A stretch of 64,000 nucleotides of DNA from Flavobacterium flevense (GCF_900142775.1 NZ_FRCC01000001.1:434001-498000), one strand, 5' to 3'; counted from the first letter of the stretch, positions 49,714 through 59,859 are shown. Made by a program: numbers and translations. Notes: a model not told the origin generated them from the letters alone.

Positions 49714-50847
49714 TTATTTATCTAAAAATTCTAAAATACTAGCTGTAATAAACTCAATTTGCTCATCCTCTAATTCAGTGTGCATAGGAAGCGAAATCAC
49801 TTCTTGTACTAACTGATTGGTTACCGGAAAATCTTCTTCTTTGTAACGTGAATCAGCATAAGCTTTTTGCGAATGCAACGGAATTGGGTAATAAATAGCA
49901 CAAGGAATGCCTTTATTCAATAAATGTTGCAGCAATGCATTTCTGTCTGCATCAATAATTCTTAATGTATATTGATGAAAAACATGATTGTTTAGGTTAC
50001 TATCAAAGGAAGGCGTAACAATATTTACATGACCCGCCAAAGCAGTATTATATTTGGCTGCCGCTGTACGACGCGCTGTGTTATAATCATTCAGCAAAGG
50101 CAATTTAGCATTTAAAACCGCAGCCTGAATACTGTCTAATCTTGAATTTACCCCTACTACATCATGGTGATAACGCTCATACATTCCGTGATTCACAATT
50201 CCGCGAATAGTATGTGCTAAGTCATCATCATTTGTAAAAATAGCGCCACCATCTCCATAGCATCCCAGGTTTTTAGATGGAAAAAAAGAAGTAGCACCCA
50301 CATGACCAATAGTCCCCACTTTAGCTGTTGTTCCGTGATTAGAAACAAAATCGGCTCCAATAGCCTGAGCATTATCTTCAATTACATATAAATTATGTGC
50401 TGCGGCTAAATCCATAATGGCATCCATATTTGCAGCACGCCCAAACAAATGAACAGGAACAATTGCTTTGGTTTTTGGAGTAATGGCAGCTTTGATTCTT
50501 TCTAATGAAATATTCATATTCACCACATCCACATCTACTAAAACCGGAGTAAGCTGTAATAAAGCAATAACTTCAACAGTAGCAGCAAAGGTAAAATCGG
50601 CAGTGATTACCTCATCTCCGGGCTGTAATCCTAATCCCATCATGGCAATTTGCAAAGCATCCGTACCATTAGCACACGGAATTACATGTTTTACACCCAG
50701 ATATTCTTCCAATGATTTTTGAAACTGATGTACCTGAGGTCCATTAATATAGGTATTCGTATCTAAAACTTCCTGAATAGAAGTATTTACAGTAGTCGCA
50801 ATCTTATCATATTGACTTTTTAAGTCAACCATTTGAATTTTCTTCAT
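49714..50847 (-). CDS. DegT/DnrJ/EryC1/StrS family aminotransferase (sugar aminotransferase)
   Basis: This 377-residue PLP enzyme probably aminates a nucleotide keto-sugar for surface glycans. Visible motifs are MVDLKSQYDKIATTVNTSIQ, PCANGTDALQIAMMGLG (cofactor phosphate site), VPVHLFGRAANMDAI, VIEDNAQAIGADF with the Asp, the Schiff-base Lys in TSFFPSKNLGCYGDGGAIFT, and GVNSRLDSIQAAVLNAKLPL. The order of motifs matches dTDP/UDP-amino-sugar synthases such as the WlbE/FdtB type. It is divergent from the Kdo transferase gene, consistent with a cell-envelope role. Confidence 0.92.
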   Translation of the reverse strand: MKKIQMVDLKSQYDKIATTVNTSIQEVLDTNTYINGPQVHQFQKSLEEYLGVKHVIPCANGTDALQIAMMGLGLQPGDEVITADFTFAATVEVIALLQLTPVLVDVDVVNMNISLERIKAAITPKTKAIVPVHLFGRAANMDAIMDLAAAHNLYVIEDNAQAIGADFVSNHGTTAKVGTIGHVGATSFFPSKNLGCYGDGGAIFTNDDDLAHTIRGIVNHGMYERYHHDVVGVNSRLDSIQAAVLNAKLPLLNDYNTARRTAAAKYNTALAGHVNIVTPSFDSNLNNHVFHQYTLRIIDADRNALLQHLLNKGIPCAIYYPIPLHSQKAYADSRYKEEDFPVTNQLVQEVISLPMHTELEDEQIEFITASILEFLDK

Positions 50848-51000
50848 TTCAAATTAATTATATAGTTAGAAAGCTGTTGTTTTTACACTTATAGCTAACA
50901 ACAAAACTTTCATAAAAGGGAAACAAAAATAGGTATTATTGATTTCAAACCAATGATTTTAAGCCAAAGAAAATGTATTTTAGCCCCAAAAATTATTCGA

Positions 51001-52230
51001 ATGCTTTTTCTATACAATTTCATCATTACAATTGCCGGATTTTTGCTCAAAATCATTGCGTTATTCAACCCAAAAATGAAACTATTTGTCTCAGGAAGAA
51101 AAATAGTTTTTGAAACGCTTTCGCAAAAAATAAGCAGCAACGACAAAACCATCTGGTTTCATGCTGCCTCCTTGGGAGAGTACGAACAAGGCTTGCCAGT
51201 TATCGAAAAAATCAAAGAAAAATATCCTTCACATAAAATTATTTTGACTTTCTTTTCTCCTTCCGGTTACGAAGTCCGTAAAAACAATGCCGTTGCAGAT
51301 GTTACCGTTTATTTGCCTTTAGACACCAAAAATAATGCGCAAAAATTCCTGAAACTCGTTCATCCCGAAATGGTTTTCTTTATCAAATATGAATATTGGC
51401 CGAATTATCTGAATGAAATTAAGAAATTAAATATTCCTGCTTACTTAATTTCCGGAATATTTCGGGAAAACCAAATTTTCTTTAAATGGTACGGTCAACT
51501 TCACAGAAATGCATTAAATGCTTTCCGTTACTTTTTTGTTCAAAATGAGAATTCAAAAAAACTATTACTTCAATTAGGTAAAACAAATGTGCTGGTTTCA
51601 GGAGATACTCGTTTTGACAGGGTAGCCACTATTCTGGAAAAAGACAATACTTTAGCTTTTATTGCTGAATTCAAAAAGGATACTTTAACCATTGTTGTGG
51701 GAAGTTCATGGCCTAAAGATGAAGAATTATTAATCCAGTACATCAATTCATGCGCTCAAAACGTCAAATTTATCATTGCACCACATAATATTAAAACAGA
51801 TCAAATTGAGCTATTAGAAAAGAGCATCGATAAAAAAACCGTTCTCTTTAGTGAGAAAGAAGACAAAAATCTGGCTGATTTTGATGTTTTCATCATTGAC
51901 ACCATTGGTATTCTGACAAAAATATATAGCTATGCTGATATTGCTTATGTAGGTGGCGGTTTTGGCAATCCCGGAGTGCATAATATATTAGAACCAGCAA
52001 CATTTGGCGTTCCCATAATCATTGGTCCTAATTTCTCTCATTTTGCCGAAGCAACCGCACTTGTTAATCTGGACGGATGCATCAGCATCAACAATAACAA
52101 AGAACTCACGGAGAATTTAGATAAATTGATTTCAGACGAAATACTTCGTAAGAAAAAAGGGAGTATTTGTAATAACTATGTAAATAAAAATAAAGGGGCA
52201 ACACCGCTGATTTTGAGTAAAATTGAGTAG
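51001..52230 (+). CDS. waaA: 3-deoxy-D-manno-octulosonic acid (Kdo) transferase
   Basis: This enzyme adds Kdo from CMP-Kdo to lipid A precursor at the inner membrane. The 409-residue protein (from the ATG at 51001) has an N-terminal membrane anchor (FLYNFIITIAGFLLKIIALF). The family motifs are FHAASLGEYEQGLPVIEKIK, LTFFSPSGYE, FFIKYEYWPNYLNEIKK, VLVSGDTRFDRV, VVGSSWPKDEELLIQY, and GGGFGNPGVHNILEPATFGV with PIIIGPNFSHF. An in-frame ATG at 50953 precedes it, but relatives begin near 51001. Confidence 0.95.
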   Translation: MLFLYNFIITIAGFLLKIIALFNPKMKLFVSGRKIVFETLSQKISSNDKTIWFHAASLGEYEQGLPVIEKIKEKYPSHKIILTFFSPSGYEVRKNNAVADVTVYLPLDTKNNAQKFLKLVHPEMVFFIKYEYWPNYLNEIKKLNIPAYLISGIFRENQIFFKWYGQLHRNALNAFRYFFVQNENSKKLLLQLGKTNVLVSGDTRFDRVATILEKDNTLAFIAEFKKDTLTIVVGSSWPKDEELLIQYINSCAQNVKFIIAPHNIKTDQIELLEKSIDKKTVLFSEKEDKNLADFDVFIIDTIGILTKIYSYADIAYVGGGFGNPGVHNILEPATFGVPIIIGPNFSHFAEATALVNLDGCISINNNKELTENLDKLISDEILRKKKGSICNNYVNKNKGATPLILSKIE

Positions 52231-52653
52231 ATAAAAAAACAACTTTTGGAACAAAAATTAAAATTTGAGGTTTCCACATCTCCTTTTTATTCCCCTAAAA
52301 TGAAAAGACAAACACATTATCTGAATCGCAAAAATCATTGTTTAAAAAAATTTTATTCTTAAAAAACAAACTCGCCTGTTTCAGAATTCATAAATATGCT
52401 GCTTAAACCTGCCTTAAAAAACATAAAGCACTCACAATCAAAACACTAAAAAACCAAGCTGAAGAAACATTTTTCACAGCCATTTAAGAAAAATCTTTTC
52501 AATAAAAACTCAATACTAAATACAAAACTTACATTTTACGGCTCGAAATATAAACGAATAATATTTTAAAAAAAAAATGAAAAAATATTTTACATATCAA
52601 AAATTTTATATCTTTGCCTCGAATTAATAATTAACCTTTTATAATAAAGTAAG
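52231..52653. other. Gene-free AT-rich stretch after waaA
   Basis: No supported gene, repeat or RNA was found here. The stretch is highly AT-rich; a -7 box for the next gene lies at 52609. A 20-codon frame at about 52300 is not credible. Confidence 0.5.
52609..52616 (+). promoter_or_regulatory. Promoter -7 box of the repeat-rich lipoprotein gene
   Basis: TATCTTTG matches TAnnTTTG, 37 bases before the start. Confidence 0.5.
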
Positions 52654-52845
52654 ATGAAAAAAGTATTTTTAAGTTTAGCTGTAGTTGCTGTTTTAACTGT
52701 TGTATCTTGTAAAAAAGCTGAAGCTCCTGCTGAAGAAGTTGCTGCTGACACTACTGCTGTAGCTGTTGACACTGCTGCTGTTGCTGTTGACACTGCTGCT
52801 GTTGCTGTTGATACTGCTGCTGTTGAAGCTCCTGCTGCTGAGTAA
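52654..52845 (+). CDS. Small lipoprotein with tandem VDTAAVA repeats
   Basis: This 63-residue protein has a lipoprotein signal (LSLAVVAVLTVVSC, Cys at 19). A low-complexity tail follows, made of A, V, E, D and T, with three near-perfect copies of VDTAAVA encoded by 21-base tandem repeats (52754-52825). It ends EAPAAE. The tail is acidic and lacks aromatic residues. Its role is unknown. It has a strong promoter box and a hairpin terminator, so it is probably expressed. Confidence 0.75.
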   Translation: MKKVFLSLAVVAVLTVVSCKKAEAPAEEVAADTTAVAVDTAAVAVDTAAVAVDTAAVEAPAAE

Positions 52846-52866
52846 TTTTAAATTACAGTAAAAAAT

Positions 52867-52896
52867 AAGCCGTTACATTGTGACGGCTTTTTTTAT
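52867..52896 (+). terminator. Terminator after the repeat-rich lipoprotein gene
   Basis: AAGCCGTTAC and GTGACGGCTT pair with one mismatch and are followed by six more T. Confidence 0.8.
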
Positions 52897-52934
52897 ACTT
52901 TATATTTTCTTCCTGTTTATAACAATCAGCAAAT

Positions 52935-53282
52935 TTAATCTTCAAATATAAAATCATTATTAGCAAAATCTAATATCTCAGCTTTCGAACCATATTTTAC
53001 TATTTCATCAATTCCTTTCTGAACCATTAATTCAGTACTGTATTTTCTGCTTACAGCAATAACCCTGCCTTCCGTCACAACACGAAAAAAGAACTTACCC
53101 TTAGAAGTCTTAAATTTCACAAACGAACAAGTATCAAACACTGACCGCAAATACTCCGCATCAGCCTCACAATCCATCCTTAATTCATACGCACTACTCG
53201 TAAATATAGTTTTCCCTTTTCTTGAAGTAAATTCAAACTTATAATCTCCGCTAAATCTTTTACTAATAACAAAAGTTCCCAT
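52935..53282 (-). CDS. DUF1508 (YegP-like) protein
   Basis: This 115-residue protein is made of two copies of the short DUF1508 unit: FVISKRFSGDYKFEFTSRKG followed by FTSSAYELRMDCEADAEYLR, and the second FVKFKTSKGKFFFRVVTEGR followed by AVSRKYSTELMVQKGIDEIV. The usual family length is about 110. No enzyme motif is present. It is a single gene next to two tRNAs; the function is unknown. Confidence 0.82.
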   Translation of the reverse strand: MGTFVISKRFSGDYKFEFTSRKGKTIFTSSAYELRMDCEADAEYLRSVFDTCSFVKFKTSKGKFFFRVVTEGRVIAVSRKYSTELMVQKGIDEIVKYGSKAEILDFANNDFIFED

Positions 53283-53379
53283 ATTTTTCTACTCCAACAA
53301 ATTTCAATGATTATCCAAAAATAAACTGATTTGATATAAAATAAAAAAAGCTCCAAACATTAGTTTGAAGCTTTCTTTG

Positions 53380-53465
53380 TACTCAGAGCGGGACTTGAAC
53401 CCGCACGAACATTGCTGTTCACTGGATTTTAAGTCCAGCGTGTCTACCAATTTCACCATCCGAGC
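53380..53465 (-). tRNA. tRNA-Leu (anticodon UAA)
   Basis: On the minus strand an 86-base cloverleaf reads GCTCGGA at the acceptor, pairing with TCTGAGT through two G-T pairs, with discriminator A. The anticodon stem-loop CTGGACTTAAAATCCAG gives TAA, decoding UUA leucine. A long variable arm (GTGAACAGCAATGTTCG) and T loop GGGTTCAAGTCCC fit tRNA-Leu. CCA is not encoded. Confidence 0.96.
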
Positions 53466-53544
53466 ATTACTTTTCGATGTTTTCTTTGACTAACTTTAAA
53501 AAAGTTAATTAAATCGAACACCACCCAAGCATTATGTGATGCAG

Positions 53545-53617
53545 AGCGAAAAACGGGGCTCGAACCCGCGACCTCGACCTTGGCAAGGTCGCGCTCTACC
53601 AGCTGAGCTATTTTCGC
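53545..53617 (-). tRNA. tRNA-Gly (anticodon GCC)
   Basis: On the minus strand a 73-base cloverleaf has acceptor GCGAAAA pairing with TTTTCGC, D-arm AGCTCAGCTGGTAGAGC, anticodon arm CGACCTTGCCAAGGTCG (anticodon GCC) and T arm GCGGGTTCGAGCCCCG, with discriminator T. CCA is not encoded. It lies 79 bases from tRNA-Leu on the same strand. Confidence 0.97.
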
Positions 53618-53762
53618 ATTTTCATTTCTAAAAAGAACCGCAATACTTGTTGTGTATTGCGGATGCAAATTTAAGACTTTTTTCCGCTTACACAAGCCTT
53701 TTTCGAAAAAAAATTCAATATTTTTAGTAAGCTTTTGATTTGCTTTACTTTAAAAGTAAAAA

Positions 53763-56369
53763 TTATTTTCTGCTCAACATTCTTTTAATTTCGTTGAGTT
53801 TCATCAATGCCTCTACCGGTGTAACCGAATTAATATCTATATTCAAAATCTCTTCTTTTATCTCTTCCAGTAAAGGATCATCCAGATTAAAGAAACTCAT
53901 TTGCATTTCCTCCTTCTCCGGTTTAATTCCGTTTAAAGCATCACTGGAATGCTCTTTTTCCAGTTTTTTCAAAATCTTTTGTGCTTTCAAAATCACAATT
54001 TGAGGCATTCCTGCCATTTTTGCCACATGAATACCAAAACTATGTGCGCTTCCGCCTTTGACTAATTTTCGAATAAAAAGCACATTATCCTTTAACTCTT
54101 TCACCGAAACATTGTAATTCTGAATGCGCTTTAAAGACTCACCCATTTCATTCAGCTCATGATAATGCGTTGCAAACAACGTTTTAGGCTTTGAAGGATG
54201 TTCATGCAAAAATTCGGCAATAGCCCAAGCAATCGAAATTCCGTCATACGTACTCGTTCCTCTTCCTATTTCGTCCAGTAAGACTAAACTTCTGTCCGAG
54301 ATATTATTCAGGATTGAAGCGGTTTCATTCATTTCGACCATAAAAGTAGATTCTCCCATCGAAATATTATCACTGGCTCCTACTCTGGTAAATATCTTAT
54401 CTATAACTCCCATTTTCACGCTATCGGCCGGAACAAAACTCCCCATTTGAGCCAGGAGTACAATTAAAGCGGTTTGACGTAAAATAGCCGACTTACCGGA
54501 CATATTAGGTCCCGTAATCATAATTAATTGCTGCGTTTCTCTGTCTAAGAAAACATCATTAGCAATGTAAGGAACTCCCACTGGCAATTGTTTCTCAATA
54601 ACCGGATGCCTTCCGTTCTTAATATCTAATTCGAAAGTTTCATCCAGTTCCGGACAAACATATTTATTTTCAATAGCTAATTGTGTAAACGAACACAAAC
54701 AATCTAATTGTGCCACCAAATTAGCATTCAACTGAACAGGTTTGATATAAGTAGCAATCCAGGCTACTAATTGCTCAAATAGTTCTGTTTCTATTTTATG
54801 AATTTTCTCTTCGGCTCCCAGAATTTTAGACTCATATTCTTTTAACTCTTCGGTAATATAACGTTCAGCATTAACCAGCGTTTGTTTTCGAATCCACTCT
54901 GTGGGAACCTTATCTTTGTGCGTATTTCTAACTTCGATATAATAACCAAAGACATTATTAAAAGATATTTTTAAAGACGAAATCCCTGTTCTTTCGGATT
55001 CTCTTTTTTCTATTCCTTCTAAAAATTCTTTGCCTGAAGTAGAAATTGCACGCAATTCGTCTAATTCTTCATTGACCCCTTTTGCAATAGCATTTCCTTT
55101 AGCAATAGCCACCGGAGCATCCTGATTTAAAGTTGTTCTGATTTTTTCACGCAACAAATCACAGCTGTGCAAATTATCACCTATTACTTTAACAGCCTCT
55201 TGCGGACTTTCCAGCGCCAAAGTTTTTACAGGAATAATCGCGTCCAATGATTCTTTTAAATAAACCACTTCACGAGGAGAAACCTTTCCGGCAGCAATTT
55301 TCGAAATTAAGCGCTCTAAATCGGAAATTTGTTTAACCTGGTATTGTATTTTTTGCAACACCTCCTGATTTTCTTTCAAATAAGAAACCACATCGTGACG
55401 GCTTTTCACTTTCTTAATATCTTTTAGCGGCAAGGCCAACCAGCGCTTTAGCAAACGCCCGCCCATTGGCGAAAGCGTTTTATCAATTACATCCAGAAGC
55501 GTAACCGCATTGGGATTATAACTATGATACAATTCGAGATTTCGTATCGTAAAACGATCCATCCACACATAAGCATCTTCAGCAATACGCTGAATCGCTG
55601 TAATATGTTGCACTCTGTTATGCTGTGTTTCGGATAAATAATATAAGATGGCTCCAGAGGCAATAATACCTTCTTTTAGCTCTTCTACACCAAAGCCTTT
55701 TAAGGAAACAGTTTGGAAATGTTTGGTCAAAGTTTCAAAAGCATAATCCTCTTTATAAATCCAGTCTTCTAAATAAAAACAATGAAAATCTTCGCCAAAA
55801 TGTACTTTAAAATCGTTTTTATTGTTTTTTTGAATCAAAACCTCCGAAGGACTGAAATTTTGTAATAACTTATCAATATACTCAGCATTACCCTGAGCTG
55901 TTAAAAACTCACCTGTAGAAACATCCAAAAAAGAAATTCCAATGCATTTACTGGTAAAATAAACCGATGCCAGAAAATTATTAGTCTTAGAATGTAAAAC
56001 TTCATCGTTCATAGAAACACCGGGAGTAACTAATTCAGTCACACCGCGTTTTACAATTGTTTTAGTCATTTTAGGATCTTCCAGCTGATCACATATAGCA
56101 ACGCGAAGTCCGGCTTTGACTAATTTTGGCAAATAAGTATTAATAGAATGATGTGGAAATCCTGCCAGAGCGGTCTCAGTTTCAGAACCTGCACCACGTT
56201 TCGTTAATGTAATTCCTAATATTTTTGAAGCTCGTATAGCATCCTCACCAAATGTTTCATAAAAATCACCAACCCTAAACAACAAACAAGCATCCGGATA
56301 CTTTCTTTTTATCTCATTATACTGTTTCATTAACGGGGTTTCCTTTACCACTTTATCTTTAGATGCCAA
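53763..56369 (-). CDS. mutS: DNA mismatch repair protein MutS
   Basis: MutS recognises mismatches and starts repair. The 868-residue protein has the N-terminal mismatch-binding domain with the key FYE ([20 protein letters not shown]), connector, core and clamp domains, and the C-terminal ATPase: Walker [36 protein letters not shown], Walker [21 protein letters not shown] and the His in [11 protein letters not shown]. It is the MutS1 form. It ends close to the tRNA genes and is divergent from the DUF1573 gene. Confidence 0.98.
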   Translation of the reverse strand: MASKDKVVKETPLMKQYNEIKRKYPDACLLFRVGDFYETFGEDAIRASKILGITLTKRGAGSETETALAGFPHHSINTYLPKLVKAGLRVAICDQLEDPKMTKTIVKRGVTELVTPGVSMNDEVLHSKTNNFLASVYFTSKCIGISFLDVSTGEFLTAQGNAEYIDKLLQNFSPSEVLIQKNNKNDFKVHFGEDFHCFYLEDWIYKEDYAFETLTKHFQTVSLKGFGVEELKEGIIASGAILYYLSETQHNRVQHITAIQRIAEDAYVWMDRFTIRNLELYHSYNPNAVTLLDVIDKTLSPMGGRLLKRWLALPLKDIKKVKSRHDVVSYLKENQEVLQKIQYQVKQISDLERLISKIAAGKVSPREVVYLKESLDAIIPVKTLALESPQEAVKVIGDNLHSCDLLREKIRTTLNQDAPVAIAKGNAIAKGVNEELDELRAISTSGKEFLEGIEKRESERTGISSLKISFNNVFGYYIEVRNTHKDKVPTEWIRKQTLVNAERYITEELKEYESKILGAEEKIHKIETELFEQLVAWIATYIKPVQLNANLVAQLDCLCSFTQLAIENKYVCPELDETFELDIKNGRHPVIEKQLPVGVPYIANDVFLDRETQQLIMITGPNMSGKSAILRQTALIVLLAQMGSFVPADSVKMGVIDKIFTRVGASDNISMGESTFMVEMNETASILNNISDRSLVLLDEIGRGTSTYDGISIAWAIAEFLHEHPSKPKTLFATHYHELNEMGESLKRIQNYNVSVKELKDNVLFIRKLVKGGSAHSFGIHVAKMAGMPQIVILKAQKILKKLEKEHSSDALNGIKPEKEEMQMSFFNLDDPLLEEIKEEILNIDINSVTPVEALMKLNEIKRMLSRK

Positions 56370-56498
56370 TTTATATTGTGTTTAGTTTATTAGAAAATTA
56401 TGAAAGCGAATTTAAAAATTTTATAACGAATAACTGCCACTTCAAAAATTAAAAAATATTTTTAAGGAAATTTTAAGCGATTGGCATGATTTTTTCTT

Positions 56499-56506
56499 TA
56501 GTTTTG
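56499..56506 (+). promoter_or_regulatory. Promoter -7 box of the DUF1573 gene
   Basis: TAGTTTTG matches TAnnTTTG, 26 bases before the start. Confidence 0.45.
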
Positions 56507-56532
56507 TTCTATAAACAAAAAACTAATTTAAA

Positions 56533-56976
56533 ATGAAAAAGATAATTTTACTTGCTGCACTGGTTGTTTTTGGAGTTACTACTTCTAAAGCACAAGAAAC
56601 AACAAAAAAAATCAAAGCTACTGCTACTAAAATGTCAAAAGTAAACGGAGCAGGAATGGTTTTTGAAAACGAAACTATCGACTACGGGACAATCGCTCAC
56701 AATGCAGACGGAAAGCGTGAATTTGTTTTCACAAATAACGGAAACAAACCTTTGATTATCACAAATGCTGTAGGTTCATGTGGATGTACAGTACCTTCAA
56801 CTCCAAAAGAACCTATTGCTCCGGGAGCTAAAGGTGTAATTGGTGTAAAATATGCAACTGACAGAGTGGGTACTTTTTCAAAAACAGTGACTGTATCTTC
56901 TAATGCTGCAGGACAACCTACAAAAACTTTAACTATAAAAGGAACAGTACTTCCTGATAACGACAAAAAGAGCTAA
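56533..56976 (+). CDS. DUF1573 family exported protein
   Basis: This 147-residue protein has a signal peptide (KKIILLAALVVFGVTTSKAQ) followed by a single immunoglobulin-like DUF1573 domain: FENETIDYGTIAHNADGKRE, FVFTNNGNKPLIITNAVGSC with GCTVPSTP, and KTVTVSSNAAGQPTKTLTIK. The two nearby cysteines (SCGCTVP) are a family mark. It is probably periplasmic; the function is unknown. It has its own terminator. Confidence 0.93.
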   Translation: MKKIILLAALVVFGVTTSKAQETTKKIKATATKMSKVNGAGMVFENETIDYGTIAHNADGKREFVFTNNGNKPLIITNAVGSCGCTVPSTPKEPIAPGAKGVIGVKYATDRVGTFSKTVTVSSNAAGQPTKTLTIKGTVLPDNDKKS

Positions 56977-56999
56977 TTTTTAAATTACATAAATTACCA

Positions 57000-57035
57000 A
57001 AAGCTTCCCTTTCCTAAAATCGGAAGCTTTTTTTA
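57000..57035 (+). terminator. Terminator after the DUF1573 gene
   Basis: AAAAGCTTCC and GGAAGCTTTT pair around a 14-base loop and are followed by further T. Confidence 0.8.
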
Positions 57036-57057
57036 TTTCATAAATTACTTTCTAAAA

Positions 57058-57594
57058 ATGAGAAAACTAGAAAACAGTGAATTAGAACGCAAATCCATTG
57101 AAGATTTTAAAAAATCAGAGAAAACACCACTTATTTTGGTTTTGGACGATGTACGCAGTTTGCACAACATTGGTTCGGTTTTTAGAACAGCAGATGCTTT
57201 TTTGATCGAAAAAATATACTTATGCGGAATCACTGCAACACCTCCAAATAAAGAAATACATAAAACAGCCTTAGGAGCAACTGAGACCGTAAACTGGGAA
57301 CATAACGAAAATGTAATTGATACTATAACTACTTTAAAACAGCAAGGAGTAATCACACTGGCTATCGAACAGGTGGAAAGTGCGGTTTTTTTACAAAATT
57401 TTGAAGTTGAAAAAAATCAAAAATATGCATTGGTTTTTGGAAACGAAGTTCACGGTGTCGCTCAGGAAGCTGTAGCCGCATGTGATGGCTGTATTGAAAT
57501 TCCGCAATTAGGAACCAAACATTCCTTAAATATTTCCGTTAGTGCCGGAATTGTAGTTTGGGATTTATTTCAAAAAATAAATTGGGCAAAATAA
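57058..57594 (+). CDS. TrmH/SpoU family RNA methyltransferase
   Basis: This 178-residue SPOUT enzyme shows the three motifs of 2'-O-methyltransferases: LDDVRSLHNIGSVFRTADAF (motif 1), YALVFGNEVHGVAQEAVAAC (motif 2) and IEIPQLGTKHSLNISVSAGI (motif 3, the knot). A short N-terminal extension precedes the fold. It would methylate ribose in tRNA or rRNA; the exact site is not known. The lectin-domain gene begins 32 bases downstream. Confidence 0.93.
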   Translation: MRKLENSELERKSIEDFKKSEKTPLILVLDDVRSLHNIGSVFRTADAFLIEKIYLCGITATPPNKEIHKTALGATETVNWEHNENVIDTITTLKQQGVITLAIEQVESAVFLQNFEVEKNQKYALVFGNEVHGVAQEAVAACDGCIEIPQLGTKHSLNISVSAGIVVWDLFQKINWAK

Positions 57595-57626
57595 CCCCAT
57601 CTCAAAAAAAACAATACTTTTATAAT

Positions 57627-59777
57627 ATGAGAACCAAGCTTTTGCATATTATAATTTTAATATTATTTATTAAAACCCCATGTCATTCAAGTAGTATTAA
57701 GCTACTAGCTATTGACCCGCCCACTATAACAGCAGACGGAAACACTATTTATTGTCCGCAAACTTATACAAAGATTGCAGAAAATGTTATTATCACTCAT
57801 GATCCATCAGAAACTGCTACAGACGCAGTTTATATTCAAATAGCTTCCGGATATGTAAACGGACAAGATATTCTAAAATTAAATGATGCTTATAGTGCGT
57901 CAAATCCTTCGATAGAAAGTTTTTTTTATCCTTCTGAAGGAAAATTAAAACTATACAATCCTTCCGGCGCTTTAATCCCTTACACTGATTTTACAGAAGC
58001 TATTGAAGCCGTTGAGTTTTTCAATTCATCTGCTACGCCATCCGGATCAAGAAGTTTCTCCATCAGTATTGGGATTGGAAATCTTAGCTACTTACCCCGA
58101 AATGGTCATTACTATGAATATGTTTCTTCTTACGGAATCACCTGGACAAGCGCGAAATATGAGGCTGGTATTCGAAAATATTATGGCTTACAAGGATACT
58201 TAGCGACTTTAACCTCCGCCGATGAAGCTCAATTAGCAGGTGCACAAGCTCCTGGAACAGGATGGATTGGAGGAACAGACGAACAAAGTGAAGGTACCTG
58301 GAGATGGGTCACAGGGCCGGAAGGTCTTGAAAACGGGGGTAATGGCAGAACTTTTTGGATAGGAAGATCAAACGGAACTGCAACAGCACCTGATTTCTTT
58401 GCAAATTGGAATAATAACGAACCCAATCACAACATACAAGCATTTAAACCTAATGGGGAAAATTATGCTCATATTACAGCACCTGTAATCGGAAGACCCG
58501 GAGCCTGGAATGATCTTTCTAATGAAGGTGATCCACCGGGAAATTACCATCCCAGAGGTTACATTGTGGAATATGGCGGGATGCCCGGTGATCCTGTTTT
58601 ACAACTTTCGGCAAGTACGACCCTTACGATACCACAAATTACCGGCACAACACCAGCTTCCAGATGCGGTAGTGGCTCAGTAACTCTAAAAGCGACAGCC
58701 TCGGCCGGAACAATAAGTTGGTATGATGCTCCCGCAGAAGGAAATTTATTAGCAACTGCTGAAAGCTTTACAACTCCGGTTTTATCAACCACAACATCTT
58801 ATTACGCTCAGGTTGCCGACTGTGTCTCTTCAAGAACAGAAGTTACAGCAACTATCCATACGATACCTGTGTTAAACATCACTACCACCACAGTACCACT
58901 ATGTGAAACAGAAAAAGCTACATTAATTGCATCAACTAATGCCGGAATTATAAACTGGTATGCTTCTGAAACCGACACTATTATTTTAGGAACAGGTGCC
59001 CAATTTACTACTCCCGCACTTACTGAAAATACCACTTATTATGCCGAAGGAATTAATAATGGATGCAGCAGCGGAATCAGAATCCCTGTAAACATCATAG
59101 TATATCCCAAACCGGACGTTACTGATGAAACGGTTATTTTATGCAAAGGATCTGAGGCTGAACTAGACGCAGCATCAACAGGAATGCGTTATTTATGGTC
59201 TACAGGAGCAACATCACAACAAATCACTGTTAACACCGCTGGCACTTACACCGTAGTTATTACGAATCAAAACAATTGTAGCAGTAGAAAAACTATCATT
59301 GTTTCTGAACACAATCTTCCTGAAATCAACTATATTGATGTCAATGAAACGACTGTGGTGATTTATCCAAAAAAAGAAGAAAGCTATTTTGAATACTCTA
59401 TTGACGGTATCAATTATCAAAACTCCAATGTGTTTTTTAATGCACCAAGTGGTTTGAATACCGCTTATATCAGAGAAACCAATTTGTGTAGCACAGCGAC
59501 TAAAGAATTTATTGTTTTAGTTGTTCCAAAATTTTTCACTCCTAACAACGACTCTTTTAATGACCGATGGGAAATTAATGGTTTAAGTTTTTACCCCAAA
59601 GCATCTGTAAAAATATTTGATCGGTATGGGAAATTAATCAGTATTTTAAACAGTAACAATCCAGGTTGGGACGGAACCTATCATAAAACGATGCTTCCGG
59701 CTGCTGATTATTGGTATGTATTAAAAATTGATGATTCAGAGACTGAGAAACGAGGTCATTTTTCTTTAAAAAGATAA
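57627..59777 (+). CDS. Secreted C-type-lectin-domain protein with type IX (type B) sorting domain
   Basis: This 716-residue protein starts at the ATG at 57627 with a signal peptide (LLHIIILILFIKTPCHS). In order: an N-terminal cadherin-like part, a C-type-lectin-like domain at about residues 165-320 (GWIGGTDEQSEGTWRWVTG, FANWNNNEPNH, GAWNDLSNEGD), two Ig-like domains typical of T9SS cargo (VTLKATASAGTISWYDAPAE and ATLIASTNAGIINWYASETD), a PKD-like repeat (LDAASTGMRYLWSTGATSQQ), and a C-terminal CHU_C/gliding-type sorting domain (FFTPNNDSFNDRWEINGL, VKIFDRYGKLI, GWDGTYHKTMLPAADYWYVL). It is probably surface-exposed and may bind glycans. Confidence 0.92.
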   Translation: MRTKLLHIIILILFIKTPCHSSSIKLLAIDPPTITADGNTIYCPQTYTKIAENVIITHDPSETATDAVYIQIASGYVNGQDILKLNDAYSASNPSIESFFYPSEGKLKLYNPSGALIPYTDFTEAIEAVEFFNSSATPSGSRSFSISIGIGNLSYLPRNGHYYEYVSSYGITWTSAKYEAGIRKYYGLQGYLATLTSADEAQLAGAQAPGTGWIGGTDEQSEGTWRWVTGPEGLENGGNGRTFWIGRSNGTATAPDFFANWNNNEPNHNIQAFKPNGENYAHITAPVIGRPGAWNDLSNEGDPPGNYHPRGYIVEYGGMPGDPVLQLSASTTLTIPQITGTTPASRCGSGSVTLKATASAGTISWYDAPAEGNLLATAESFTTPVLSTTTSYYAQVADCVSSRTEVTATIHTIPVLNITTTTVPLCETEKATLIASTNAGIINWYASETDTIILGTGAQFTTPALTENTTYYAEGINNGCSSGIRIPVNIIVYPKPDVTDETVILCKGSEAELDAASTGMRYLWSTGATSQQITVNTAGTYTVVITNQNNCSSRKTIIVSEHNLPEINYIDVNETTVVIYPKKEESYFEYSIDGINYQNSNVFFNAPSGLNTAYIRETNLCSTATKEFIVLVVPKFFTPNNDSFNDRWEINGLSFYPKASVKIFDRYGKLISILNSNNPGWDGTYHKTMLPAADYWYVLKIDDSETEKRGHFSLKR

Positions 59778-59778
59778 T

Positions 59779-59816
59779 TCCTCCCCCACCAACCCTCTTC
59801 AAAGGAGAGGGAGTTG
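59779..59816. repeat. Dispersed CCCTC-N-GAGGG type palindrome after the lectin gene
   Basis: ACCCTCTTCAAAGGAGAGGG forms a small hairpin and is part of a larger sequence (CTCCCCCACCAACCCTC before, AGTTG after). It resembles a repeat seen often in Flavobacterium intergenic regions. It may also end transcripts. Confidence 0.5.
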
Positions 59817-59859
59817 AAATTACTTTGTTCTACATATTCTAACTTAAAATTAATTAGTC

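Noticed and set aside
52231-52653. Non-coding RNA or riboswitch in the gap after waaA
   Set aside because: It is extremely AT-rich with no stable stem or conserved-looking segment.
53453-53695. 80-codon minus-strand frame through the tRNA genes
   Set aside because: It overlaps tRNA-Gly completely and tRNA-Leu partly, so it is not coding.
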